From contig NZ_CP017248.1 in NCBI RefSeq assembly GCF_001735805.1, forward strand, positions 8,990,001-9,054,000: a DNA stretch of 64,000 nucleotides, written 5' to 3'. The notes beneath the pieces were generated by a model that saw only the letters and a list, made by a program, of their open reading frames with translations, was not told the origin of the DNA and ran no database searches. Origin of the DNA: Streptomyces fodineus (lineage in GTDB: Bacteria > Actinomycetota > Actinomycetes > Streptomycetales > Streptomycetaceae). Every line of letters starts with the position of its first letter. Position 1 is the stretch's first letter. The translations under genes and the position numbers were made by a program. This document shows positions 16,759-25,172 of the stretch, piece after piece.

Positions 16759-17148
16759 GTGAGCAACCAGGTGAGCGACGAAGCCCGAGTGATCCCCCTG
16801 CGACCGGTGCCCGCCCGTCCGGCGCGGCCCGTGTCCGAGCCCGCGCAGGAGAGGGAGCCGCTGTGGCGCGATCTGGTCGGCGAGGTGCTGCGCCGCGAGC
16901 GGCGGGCACAGGACCGCACCCTCAAGGACGTGGCCGACGCGGCCAGGATCTCGCTGCCCTACCTCTCCGAGATCGAGCGCGGCCGCAAGGAGGCCTCCTC
17001 GGAGGTTCTCGCCGCCGCGGCCCACGCCCTCGGCCTGGGCCTCGGCGACCTGCTGTCACTGACCCGATCAGAGCTCACCCGTCGCACGAGCACACCCCGC
17101 CGACCGGCTCCCCACCGCCCCTACAACGCGCTCTCCCTGGCCGCCTGA
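16759..17148 (+). CDS. Cro/C1-type (XRE) regulator, ClgR/PopR-like
   Basis: A 129-residue regulator with a helix-turn-helix (RTLKDVADAARISLPYLSEI, then ERGRKEASSEVL, about residues 54-86) closely resembling ClgR and PopR, which control Clp protease genes in actinomycetes. It ends in two alanines (ALSLAA); a C-terminal Ala-Ala is the degradation signal described for PopR and ClgR. No clpP genes are adjacent. The GTG at 16759 is chosen because a promoter (CTTGTT at 16723-16728, 17 bases, TAGGCT at 16746-16751) ends 7 bases before it. The message would be leaderless. Confidence 0.8.
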   Translation: MSNQVSDEARVIPLRPVPARPARPVSEPAQEREPLWRDLVGEVLRRERRAQDRTLKDVADAARISLPYLSEIERGRKEASSEVLAAAAHALGLGLGDLLSLTRSELTRRTSTPRRPAPHRPYNALSLAA

Positions 17149-17534
17149 ACACCAGCGGGGCCGCCGGCCCAGGCCGCCCGCACCAGGACGGGACCCGGCC
17201 AAGGACCTCTCCGGCCGCCTGCCGGCCCGCCCCCCGGACCTGACGGCTTGAGCCGCACCGGGCCCTGTACATGGGAGGGAGCTCTGCCCTTGGCTGCCCG
17301 CCGGCCTCCAGGGGGCCCGCCCCGGTGGCCTGAGCTCCACCGGCCCCCGCAAGGCCCTGCGCGTGGCTGCCTGTTCCTCGCCGGTCCGCGAGGCGCTCCG
17401 TCCGGAGGTGGGCCCGCATCGCGGCCCCGCACGGCCTTCCGCCCGGTGGCCCGGCCCCGCCGGTCCCGCAACACGCCCGCCGGGCCGCCTGCCCCGCAAA
17501 GGGCCCAACCCGACCGGCCGGCCCCTGGCCCGTG
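17149..17534. other. 386-base GC-rich intergenic region without a recognisable gene
   Basis: The stretch between the XRE regulator and the convergent epoxide hydrolase is extremely C/G-rich with many GGCCC and CCGG runs. Frames are open simply for lack of A and T. No domain, ribosome-binding site or strong single hairpin was found. Confidence 0.6.
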
Positions 17535-18734
17535 TCACTTCTCCCGCAGCTCCCGGAAGAACGCCCGGACGTCGGCGATCAGCAGGTCCGGCTCCTCCAT
17601 GGCCGCGAAGTGGCCGCCCGTGTCGAACTCCGTCCAGCGCACGAGGTTTTCGGTCCGCTCGGCCTTGTGCCGCAGCGGGAGCTGAGGGTCGGCCGGGAAC
17701 ACGGCCAGGGCGCTCGGGGCGGTCGACGGCTCGGAGGGCCGGGCGGTGTCGGTGCCGGTGGCGTGGGCCCGCTCGTAGTAGATGCGGGCGGACGAACCGG
17801 CCGTACCGGTCAGCCAGTACAGCATCACGTTGGTGAGCAGCCGGTCCCGGTCGATCGCCTCCTCCGGCAGGTCCGCGGAGTCCGTCCACTCGCGGAACTT
17901 CTCGATGATCCAGGCGAGTTGACCGACGGGCGAGTCCGTCAGGGCGTAGGCGAGGGTGTGCGGACGGGTGGACTGCAGGACCGCGTACCCGGTGCCCTCG
18001 CGGGACCACTCGTCCCACCGGCGCCAGGACCGCAGCGTCCGCTCCCGGTCCTCGGGATCGAGCACGGCCAGTTCCTCCTCGGTCGGCTCGGTGGCCGCCT
18101 GCGCGCCCGGCAGCAGATTGAGGTGGACGCCGATCACCCGGTCCGGATGCGCGCGGCCCAGTTCGCGCGAGATCGCCGCGCCCCAGTCGCCGCCCTGCAG
18201 CCCGAACCGCTCGTAGCCGAGCCGCCGCATCAGCCGAGCCCAGGCGTCGGCCACCCGGCGTGCCTCCCAGCCCCGCTCGGTGGTGGGCCCGGACAGCCCG
18301 AAGCCGGGGATGCTCGGCACGACGACATGGAAGGCGTCGGCCGCCTCACCGCCGTGTGCCACCGGGTCGGTGAGCGGACCGACCACGTCGAGGAACTCCA
18401 CGATCGACCCTGGCCAGCCATGGGTGATCACCAGGGGCGTGGCATCCGGCTCCGGCGAGCGGATGTGGGCGAAGTGGATCCGCGCACCGTCGATCGTCGT
18501 GGTGAACTGCGGCCACCGGTTCAGCTCGGCCTCGGCGGCACGCCAGTCGTACTCGTGCCGCCAGTAGCGGACCAGCTCCCGCAGACAGCCGGCCGGGACG
18601 CCGTACTCCCAGCCGGATCCGGGGAGCTCGGCCGGCCAGCGGGTGCGGTCGAGACGGTCGTACAGGTCGTCGAGGTCGCGCTGCGGGACCGACAGCCGGA
18701 AGGGTTCGATGCGTTCGGCGGGTGCGGAGGTCAT
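17535..18734 (-). CDS. epoxide hydrolase family protein
   Basis: A 399-residue alpha/beta hydrolase with the N-terminal epoxide-hydrolase (EHN) extension (about residues 8-115). The oxyanion motif is HGWPGS (105-110), the nucleophile D183 sits in GLQGGDWG, and the catalytic histidine is H375 in TGGHFAAMEEPDLL. These enzymes open epoxides to diols, as in juvenile-hormone-type or microsomal epoxide hydrolases. The ATG at 18734 is chosen because a TAGCAT -10 box (18748-18743) ends 8 bases upstream. It diverges from the PhnB-like gene. Confidence 0.92.
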   Translation of the reverse strand: MTSAPAERIEPFRLSVPQRDLDDLYDRLDRTRWPAELPGSGWEYGVPAGCLRELVRYWRHEYDWRAAEAELNRWPQFTTTIDGARIHFAHIRSPEPDATPLVITHGWPGSIVEFLDVVGPLTDPVAHGGEAADAFHVVVPSIPGFGLSGPTTERGWEARRVADAWARLMRRLGYERFGLQGGDWGAAISRELGRAHPDRVIGVHLNLLPGAQAATEPTEEELAVLDPEDRERTLRSWRRWDEWSREGTGYAVLQSTRPHTLAYALTDSPVGQLAWIIEKFREWTDSADLPEEAIDRDRLLTNVMLYWLTGTAGSSARIYYERAHATGTDTARPSEPSTAPSALAVFPADPQLPLRHKAERTENLVRWTEFDTGGHFAAMEEPDLLIADVRAFFRELREK

Positions 18735-18856
18735 GAACCGGGATGCTAGGCGTGGACGCCGTTCACCCGCCCGGATTATTCGGCGGCCCGGCCGATGAGT
18801 TTCGCCGCGAGGATCGGTCGACACAGATGACCGCGTTCCCCGCCCAGGAGGTACTC

Positions 18857-19339
18857 ATGACCACCGACGGATTCTCCACCTGTCTCTGGTTCGACGGCCA
18901 GGCCGAGGAGGCCGCCGAGTTCTACGTCTCGGTCTTCAAGAACTCCAGCCTCGGCCGGGTCAGCCACTACACCGACGCCGGGCTCGGTCAGACGGGCTCC
19001 GTGCTGACCGTCGAGTTCACGGCCAACGGCCAGAAGTTCGTCGCGCTCAACGGCGGCCCTCAGTTCAAGTTCAACGAGGCCATCTCCTTCCAGATCCTGT
19101 GCGCCGACCAGGAGGAGATCGACTACTACTGGACCCGGCTCACCGAGAACGGCGGCGAGGGCGGCCCCTGCGGCTGGCTCAAGGACCGGTTCGGCGTCTC
19201 CTGGCAGGTCGTCTACGACCGGCTCGCCGACATGATCCACGACCCGGACCGGGAGAAGGTCGACCGCGCCACGAAGGCCATGATGGGCATGGGCAAGCTG
19301 GACGTCGCCGCGCTGGACAAGGCGTACGCGGGGGAGTAG
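18857..19339 (+). CDS. PhnB-like VOC family protein
   Basis: A 160-residue member of the PhnB / 3-demethylubiquinone-9 3-methyltransferase-like branch of the VOC superfamily. Hallmarks are FSTCLWFDGQAEEAAEFYVS near the start, then FVALNGGPQFKFNEAISFQI, GPCGWLKDRFGVSWQVV and the C-terminal KAMMGMGKLDVAAL. The biochemical role of this branch is unclear despite the domain name. An AGGAGGT site 5 bases upstream fixes the ATG at 18857. Confidence 0.88.
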   Translation: MTTDGFSTCLWFDGQAEEAAEFYVSVFKNSSLGRVSHYTDAGLGQTGSVLTVEFTANGQKFVALNGGPQFKFNEAISFQILCADQEEIDYYWTRLTENGGEGGPCGWLKDRFGVSWQVVYDRLADMIHDPDREKVDRATKAMMGMGKLDVAALDKAYAGE

Positions 19340-19352
19340 CGGGCCCGCACCG

Positions 19353-20268
19353 TCACCCGGTCTCGGCGAGGATCTCGGCGATCACATGCCGGGAGTTCTT
19401 TGCCAGGGCCGGGTTGGTGTTCCAGTAGTACGGCAGCTGGATCAGCGAGATCGACAGCGCCCAGCCCCGCCCCGCGCCCACTCCGCGTCGTCGGCGCCGA
19501 CGGCCTTGCGGAAGGTGTCCCGGACGGAGGCGGGCAGCAGGTTCCAGGCCACGATCAGATCCACGGCCGGGTCCCCCACCCCCGCACAGCCGAAGTCGAT
19601 GACCGCGCTCAGCCGGCCCCCGTCGACCAGCACGTTCCCGGGGGAGAGGTCCCCGTGGGCCCACACCGGCGGCCCGGTGTGCTCCGGCGCGCCCAGGGAC
19701 CGCTCCCACAGGGCCGTGACCGCGCCGGCGTCGACCCTCGCGCCCAGCTCGGCGACGGCCGCGCGGGTGGGCTCGTCCCGGTCCCACAAGGGGCCGCCCC
19801 GGTAACCGGGCGGCCCGTCCTGCGGGTCGATCCGGCGCAGGGCGCGCACGAACGCCGCGAGGTCCTCGGCGAGCCGCTCCGGCTCCCGCACGGCGCCCGC
19901 CACCGGATTGCGCCCTCGCAGCCAGCGGTGGACGGACCAGGGCCATGGATAGCCCTGGTCCGGCTCGCCGGTGCCCACCAGCTCGGGCACGGCGACCGGC
20001 AGCAGCGGCCCGAGCCGGGGCAGCCAGCGCTGCTCGTGCGTCAGGTCCGGTACGGCGCCGGGCCGCCGGGCAGCCGTACCAAGAGATCGGTGCCCAACCG
20101 GAACATGGCGTTCTCGGTCCCCGAGGACGCGAGCCGCCGTACCGGCAGCGCCGCCCACCGCGGGAAGCGGCGGGCGATCAGGTGCTGGACCAGCGGGGCG
20201 TCGAGGTCGACCTCGTCCGCGTGCATCTTCGGCGGATTCCGGCTGTCGTGGGCGCTCATCGGGCCCAT
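19353..20268 (-). pseudogene. aminoglycoside phosphotransferase-like gene with two frameshifts
   Basis: Three consecutive frames on the minus strand together spell a full APH-family enzyme of about 300 residues: an N-terminal part (RRFPRWAALPVRRLASSGTE), a core (WPWSVHRWL, catalytic HGDLSPGNVLV, and FGCAGVGDPAVDL) and a C-terminal part (RGWALSISLIQLPYYWNTNP). The breaks are at about 20068-20071, where one C is missing in CTGCCCGGCGG, and at about 19464-19472, where one base is missing from CGGGGCGGGG. Each is a single-base loss in a G/C run. The gene is either a young pseudogene or intact with two sequencing errors. Confidence 0.8.
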
Positions 20269-20304
20269 GACAGCGCCTCGGCGCCCTCGCCGTCCACGGA
20301 ATTT

Positions 20305-20328
20305 CCGACCGGGATCAGACCCGGTCGG
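20305..20328 (-). terminator. terminator hairpin of the 2-MIB operon with the stop codon in its loop
   Basis: Nine-base arms CCGACCGGG (20305-20313) and CCCGGTCGG (20320-20328) enclose a six-base loop. The TGA stop of the methyltransferase gene (20317-20315) falls inside that loop. No T run follows, as is common for Streptomyces terminators. Confidence 0.6.
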
Positions 20329-21214
20329 CGGCGATCAGCAGGTACTGGAAGCTGCCGTTGCGATAGGCGTCCAGGAACGTGTCCTCGATGCCCGTGACCA
20401 GGTGGTCGGCCTGCCGGCGCAGTTCCCAGTAGGGGATCGCCGCCTCGGTGAGATCCTGGACATGTACCGGCACCAGGCGGTTGCGGGCCATCGCCTTGAA
20501 GTACTCCGAGCGCGGGTGGATGTCGCAGATGTAGTGGGCGTTGATCAGCGACACCTCGCGCGAGGCCTGCCCGTAGGTGTCGTTGTAGCAGCCGGTGATC
20601 ACCACATAGCGTCCGCCGCGGCGCAGCAGCCGGGCGTGCTCGGCGAACAGCAGGTCCAGCTCGACGTACATGGTGGACTCGTTGTTCCACGACGCCGCGT
20701 ACGCCCCGGTCTCGAAACCGGTGTCCAGCATGTTGCGGTGGTGGTAGCGCACCTGGTCGGCGATGCCCCGGGCGCGGGCCTGTTCGCCGGCGAACTCGGC
20801 CTGTTTGGCGGAGATCGTCACGCCGTCGGCCTGGCAGCCGTAGCGCAGATGTGCCACGACACTGCCGCCGCCGCGGCCGCAGCCGGCGTCGAAGACGCGG
20901 TCGGCGGGCGTCAGCGGCCCGAGATACGAGGCGAGCAGTTCGGCCTGGGCGTGTTCCAGGCGGTGCAGTTCGGCGGTGACGCGTGCCCGTCGCCGGTCCG
21001 GATCGGGCTCGTCGAGCACCGCCCGGTCGGCCTCTCCGAGGCCGTAGTGGTGGTGGTACAGGTCGTCGATCTTGCCGAGTTCGAGGTTGACCGGATTCTC
21101 CTCGGCGTTCCAGTAGTCCGCGACCCGGCTCTGATAGGTGGACTGGGCCGGGACCGGAACGGGCGTGGTCCGGGCAACGGGGGCAGTGGTCAACGATGGC
21201 TCCTTGTGGCGCAT
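20315..21214 (-). CDS. gppmt: geranyl diphosphate 2-C-methyltransferase
   Basis: A 299-residue SAM-dependent methyltransferase that adds a methyl group to C2 of geranyl diphosphate, the first step of 2-methylisoborneol synthesis. The SAM motif I is VFDAGCGRGG (107-116). The GPP-specific surroundings (YWNAEENPVNLELGKIDDLY, then HHHYGLGEADRAVL and ASWNNESTMYVEL) match the S. coelicolor enzyme as I recall it. It is the last gene of a three-gene operon, 25 bases after the cyclase gene, and ends in a hairpin that contains its stop. Confidence 0.95.
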   Translation of the reverse strand: MRHKEPSLTTAPVARTTPVPVPAQSTYQSRVADYWNAEENPVNLELGKIDDLYHHHYGLGEADRAVLDEPDPDRRRARVTAELHRLEHAQAELLASYLGPLTPADRVFDAGCGRGGGSVVAHLRYGCQADGVTISAKQAEFAGEQARARGIADQVRYHHRNMLDTGFETGAYAASWNNESTMYVELDLLFAEHARLLRRGGRYVVITGCYNDTYGQASREVSLINAHYICDIHPRSEYFKAMARNRLVPVHVQDLTEAAIPYWELRRQADHLVTGIEDTFLDAYRNGSFQYLLIAADRV

Positions 21215-21239
21215 GTGACGGTGTTTCGATAGAGGGCGG

Positions 21240-22310
21240 TCACCAGTAGTCGGGCAGGTGGTAGCGGTGGGTGTTGGTGGCGTGCCACTCGTGGTTGCCG
21301 GACACCCAGGCGGCGAGCCCCTGGGCGTAGCGCTCCACGAGGGGCGAGGTGGCGGACAGCAGCGCCGACTCCTCCTCGAAGGCCGCCATGATCCGGTTGT
21401 GGATCTCGACGGACCTCAGGTAGGCGGCCTTCAGCCCGCACCGCTCGTTGGCGGCGACGACCTGCGGCAGGTTCAGATGCGAGGGGTCGCTGGCCAGCTC
21501 CTTGGTGAAGGAGTACAGGTCGTTCACGATCGTGGTGGCGTTGCAGGCGAGGGCGGTGATCCGCTGGATCTCGGGCCGGGCGTAGACCTGCTCGGGCAGT
21601 TCGTAGCCGTCCACGGCGTCGACGATGGACAGACAGGGCCGGAAGTTGTTGAACTGCCGCATCACCAGGTACTCCCAGACCCGGGGCACGTACGCCGTCT
21701 CCATCCAGGCGGCCTCGCCCAGGTAGCCCAGGTGCAGCCGGGCGATGTCGTGGACGAACCGGTCGGTCTGGCTGGGCGTGGCGAAGCTCGCGAAGTCCGC
21801 GATGGCGAAGTGGTAGGAGCGCAGCGGACCGTCGGCCTGGATGCCCTGCCGCCACTCCTCCTCCAGTTCCGGGACGCCGTGGTAGGGGTCGAGGGCCGAC
21901 TGGGCGATGATCAGCGGGCCGCCCAGACCGCGTCGTGATCCGCCCCGGCCCTCGTCCTCCTCGCAGTAGCAGGAGTCGACGATGTTCTCGGCCAGCAGCA
22001 GCTTCCCGGCGGCCGTCAGACGGTCCAGATCGAGCGCGCCCGGATGCTGCAGTACGACGGCCCGGCCGAACTGGAAGCCGGAGAAGTCCCCCTTCCAGGC
22101 CGCCGGGAAGAGATCGAGCCCTTGCGCCCAGGTCTCCAGCCGGCGGTCCACCTCGGCGGCCTTCACCGGGTCGGCGGGCGCGGCCTGCTGGTGGTGCAGT
22201 CCGGGGATCGCCCCGGTGCGTCGGCGTCTGCGCAGGCTCTGGGCGACATTGGGCGGCCCGGGCAGCGTGTAGGAGGGGCCGGCGGTGGTGGTGGGGTGCT
22301 CGGATGTCAT
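21240..22310 (-). CDS. 2-methylisoborneol synthase (class I terpene cyclase)
   Basis: A 356-residue cyclase that turns 2-methyl-GPP into the earthy odorant 2-methylisoborneol. The NSE metal motif is intact: N263-D-L-Y-S267-F-T-K-E271. The Asp-rich motif reads D112-S-C-Y-C-E-E, whereas the usual MIB synthase motif is DDCYCED; the second Asp is Ser and the last Asp is Glu, though an extra Asp follows. Residues 1-45 are disordered and Pro/Arg-rich (LPGPPNVAQSLRRRRR), the type of tail thought to load this enzyme into the encapsulin. The ATG overlaps the stop of the shell gene by four bases. Confidence 0.93.
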   Translation of the reverse strand: MTSEHPTTTAGPSYTLPGPPNVAQSLRRRRRTGAIPGLHHQQAAPADPVKAAEVDRRLETWAQGLDLFPAAWKGDFSGFQFGRAVVLQHPGALDLDRLTAAGKLLLAENIVDSCYCEEDEGRGGSRRGLGGPLIIAQSALDPYHGVPELEEEWRQGIQADGPLRSYHFAIADFASFATPSQTDRFVHDIARLHLGYLGEAAWMETAYVPRVWEYLVMRQFNNFRPCLSIVDAVDGYELPEQVYARPEIQRITALACNATTIVNDLYSFTKELASDPSHLNLPQVVAANERCGLKAAYLRSVEIHNRIMAAFEEESALLSATSPLVERYAQGLAAWVSGNHEWHATNTHRYHLPDYW

Positions 22311-23749
22311 TCGGGGAACCGGCCGATCTGTACGTTCTCCAGGATCCCGGCCGCGTCGGGCACGAGGATCGCCATCGAGTAGTAGGCGGTGACGAGGTAG
22401 CTGATGATCGCGGCGGCGTCGATGCCCATGAACCGGACGTTCAGCCCCGGCTGGAACTCCTCCGGGATGCCCGTCTGGTGCAGGCCGATGACGCCCTGGT
22501 CGGCCTCGCCGGTGCGCAGCGCGATGATGCTCGTGGTGTGGTCGTCGCTGATCGGGATCTTGCTGCACGGGAAGATCGGCACCCCGCGCCACGCCGGTAC
22601 CTCATGGCCGTCGACGCTCGCGGTGCCGGGCACCAGACCGCGCCGGTTGCACTGCCGGAAGAACGCCGCGATCGCCTTGGGATGCGCGAGGAACACCTTG
22701 GTCTTGCGCCGCATCGACAGCAGCTCGTCCATGTCGTCCGGCACCGGCGGACCGGTGAAGGTGCTGATCCGCTGCCCGTAGTCGACATTGTGCAGCAGCC
22801 CGAACTCCCGGTTGTTGACGAGCTCCCACTCCTGGCGCTCGCGGATCTCCTCGACCGTGAGCCTGAGCTGCTGCTGGGTCTGGTCCATCGGGTGGTTGTA
22901 GAGATCGGCGACCCGGGTGTGCACCCGCAGCACGGTCTGGGTGAGGGACAACTCGTATTCGCGCGGGGTGAGTTCGTAGTCCACGAAGCCGCCGGGCAGC
23001 GTGGGCTCGCCGACATGGCCGGCCTGCACCGGCACCTCGGCCTCGCCCTTGCGGTTCATGGGCCGGTTCTGCCGCTCGACATAGGCCTGGAGATGCGCGG
23101 CGAGGGAGGGCACCCGCTCGGTGAACTCCTGCACGACGGCCCACGGCAGCGCCAGCACCACGCCCGCGGTCTCGGCCCGCACCGAGGCCAGCCACAGCGG
23201 ATCGGACTGGCCGACCGCCTCGTCGCCCATCTGGTCGCCGTCGGTGACGACCCCGGTGATCTCCTCCTCCCCGTACTTGCCGGCGGTGTAGCGGGTGAAC
23301 CGGCCGTGGACGACCAGATAGGCCTCCGTCACCGGCTGGCCCGCCTCGAACAGCACCTGCCCCGCGCGCACCTCCCGGGGCTGGAAACGGGTGGAGATCT
23401 CCCGGAGCACGTCGGTGTCGGGGTAGCCGCGCAGGATCGGCAGCTCGGTCAGCGTCTGAGGGATGACCCGGATGTCGTCGGCGCCGTTCTGCTCGAAGTG
23501 CACCCGGCCGCGCCCCGTGCGCAGCGTCAGGCGCCGGTTGACCCGGTAGGCGCCGCCCTTGACGTCCACCCAGGGCAGTGTCTTCAGCAGCCATCGCGAG
23601 GTGATGGCCTGCATCTGCGGTTCGGACTTGGTGGTGGTGGTGAGCTGGCGGGCCGCCCGGGTGCTGAGGCTGGTGAGCTGCCCGTCGGTCTCGGGCTCGG
23701 GGGCTGGTTCGTCGACGGCGGGACCGGTGGCGCTGTCCGGTGTGGTCAC
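22307..23749 (-). CDS. family 2B encapsulin shell protein with cNMP-binding-like insertion (EshA-like)
   Basis: A 480-residue shell protein of a protein nanocompartment. The HK97-type capsid fold is interrupted at about residues 105-220 by a CAP/cyclic-nucleotide-binding-like domain (REISTRFQPREVRAGQVLFE, then GQPVTEAYLVVHG and GDQMGDEA). This insertion defines family 2B and the EshA-type proteins. It is first in the 2-MIB operon and overlaps the cyclase gene by ATGA, so shell and cargo are probably made together. The GTG at 23749 is chosen because GGAGGG lies 5 bases upstream. A -35/-10 pair lies about 150 bases upstream. Confidence 0.93.
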   Translation of the reverse strand: MTTPDSATGPAVDEPAPEPETDGQLTSLSTRAARQLTTTTKSEPQMQAITSRWLLKTLPWVDVKGGAYRVNRRLTLRTGRGRVHFEQNGADDIRVIPQTLTELPILRGYPDTDVLREISTRFQPREVRAGQVLFEAGQPVTEAYLVVHGRFTRYTAGKYGEEEITGVVTDGDQMGDEAVGQSDPLWLASVRAETAGVVLALPWAVVQEFTERVPSLAAHLQAYVERQNRPMNRKGEAEVPVQAGHVGEPTLPGGFVDYELTPREYELSLTQTVLRVHTRVADLYNHPMDQTQQQLRLTVEEIRERQEWELVNNREFGLLHNVDYGQRISTFTGPPVPDDMDELLSMRRKTKVFLAHPKAIAAFFRQCNRRGLVPGTASVDGHEVPAWRGVPIFPCSKIPISDDHTTSIIALRTGEADQGVIGLHQTGIPEEFQPGLNVRFMGIDAAAIISYLVTAYYSMAILVPDAAGILENVQIGRFPE

Positions 23750-23897
23750 ATTCCCTCCAGCGGAGTTGCTTGCGAACAGAGGTGGCCGGATCGATGGCTG
23801 GTGAGCGTGGTGGCCCTGCACCGTGGCCAAGCCAAACAGTCCTTGTGAGGTGCCCGATACAGCGCGAAGGGGGCGGAACAGTCCACTGGGTGTCGTA

Positions 23898-23925
23898 AAC
23901 CTATTGATCGGGGCACGTCCGACAA
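23898..23925 (-). promoter_or_regulatory. promoter of the 2-MIB encapsulin operon
   Basis: On the minus strand TTGTCG (23925-23920) and TAGGTT (23903-23898) are separated by 16 bases, a good match to the main sigma-factor consensus. The transcript would start near 23891, giving a leader of about 140 bases before the GTG at 23749. Confidence 0.5.
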
Positions 23926-23989
23926 ACCGCGTGCCCGTACGCCGGTGCACTGCGCCCCCGGCCGGCCGTCCCGTGCGCCGGTGTGGTGC

Positions 23990-24001
23990 GCCCCCGGGGG
24001 C
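23990..24001. terminator. GC palindrome after the alcohol dehydrogenase gene
   Basis: GCCCCCGGGGGC directly follows the stop of the dehydrogenase gene (24004-24002). It could end that transcript, but it is short and has no loop bases, so the call is weak. Confidence 0.35.
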
Positions 24002-25024
24002 TCAGGACAGGTCGTCGACCAGCACGGCCGCCCCGTCGAACCGGCCGGCCTTGAGATCGCCGAGCGCCTGTGGGGCCCGCGACAGCGGATAGGGGTGCGT
24101 GGTCGCGCGGACACCGTGCCGGGCGGCGAGGGCGAGGAACTCCCGGCCGTCCGCACGGGTGTTGGAGGTGACGCTGCGCAGCTCCTTCTCGTAGAAGAGC
24201 TCGGTCTCGTAGTGCAGCGGCGGTACGTCGGTCAGATGGATGCCGGCGAGGGCCAGCACCCCGCCCCGGTCGAGGGCGCGCAGCGCCACCGGGACCAGCC
24301 CGCCGGCCGGGGCGAACAGGATCGCCGCGTCCAGCGGCTCCGGCGGCGGCTCGCCGACGTCGTGCGCCGAGGCCGCGCCCAGCTCCAGGGCCAGCCGCCG
24401 GGCCGCCGCACTCCGGGTGACCACATGCACCCGGGCGCCCTCGGCGAGCGCCACCTGCGCGCACAGGTGGGCGCTGCCGCCGAAGCCGTACAGCCCGAGC
24501 CGGCCGCCCGCGGGCAGCGCGGTCCGGCGCAGCGCGCGATGGCCGATGATCCCCGCGCACAGCAGCGGCGCCGCCGCCACGTCGTCCAGGGCCTGAGGCA
24601 GCCGGTAGGCGAACCCGGCGGGCACGGTCGTGTACTGCGCGTATCCGCCGTCGGCGTCCCAGCCGGTGTACTCCGAGTGCGGGCACAGGTTCTCGGCGCC
24701 CCGCGCGCAGTACGCGCACACCCCGTCGGTGCGCCGCAGCCAGGCCACGCCCACCCGGTCGCCCGCCGCGAAGTCCCGCACCGCGGCCCCGGCCCCCACG
24801 ACCTCGCCGACGACCTCGTGGCCGGGGGTCACCCCGGCCCGGTGCACCGGCAGATCACCCTCGGCGACATGCAGGTCGGTCCGGCACACCCCGCAGGCCC
24901 GCACCCGCACCAGCAGCTCGTCCGCCCCGGGCACCGGCACCGGCCGCTCCACCAGCTCCAGGGGCCGCCCGTCGACCGGCCCCGGCCGTACCACCGACCA
25001 CGCCCGCATCGTGTCCGTCGTCAT
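24002..25024 (-). CDS. zinc-dependent alcohol dehydrogenase
   Basis: A 340-residue medium-chain dehydrogenase. Catalytic zinc ligands are C44 (RACGVCRTDLH) and H69-E70 (TPGHEVVGEVVG); the NAD(P) motif is LYGFGGSAH (about 193-201). The structural-zinc lobe has C103, C106 and C114 (DGVCAYCARGAENLC), but the first of the usual four cysteines is D100, so this site is altered. It resembles bacterial alcohol dehydrogenases that reduce or oxidise primary alcohols with broad specificity. It is preceded by a GGAGG site and is transcribed toward the 2-MIB operon. Confidence 0.92.
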   Translation of the reverse strand: MTTDTMRAWSVVRPGPVDGRPLELVERPVPVPGADELLVRVRACGVCRTDLHVAEGDLPVHRAGVTPGHEVVGEVVGAGAAVRDFAAGDRVGVAWLRRTDGVCAYCARGAENLCPHSEYTGWDADGGYAQYTTVPAGFAYRLPQALDDVAAAPLLCAGIIGHRALRRTALPAGGRLGLYGFGGSAHLCAQVALAEGARVHVVTRSAAARRLALELGAASAHDVGEPPPEPLDAAILFAPAGGLVPVALRALDRGGVLALAGIHLTDVPPLHYETELFYEKELRSVTSNTRADGREFLALAARHGVRATTHPYPLSRAPQALGDLKAGRFDGAAVLVDDLS

Positions 25025-25172
25025 CGCACCGTCGCCTCCACCCTCAGTGTCCGGCGGCTTCCCCGTTCGGCGCGCGGGCCGAGGGCGGGATGGCTAGCGT
25101 GAGCTTCGGGGACACAGCGCTTCGAGGCGGGGGACCATCCGTACGGGACCACAGACCAGGAGGGCCGCGAGC

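Noticed and set aside
17248..17685. Open frame in the GC-rich gap next to the XRE regulator
   Set aside because: Pro/Arg-rich shadow without motif or ribosome-binding site; overlaps the epoxide hydrolase 3' end.
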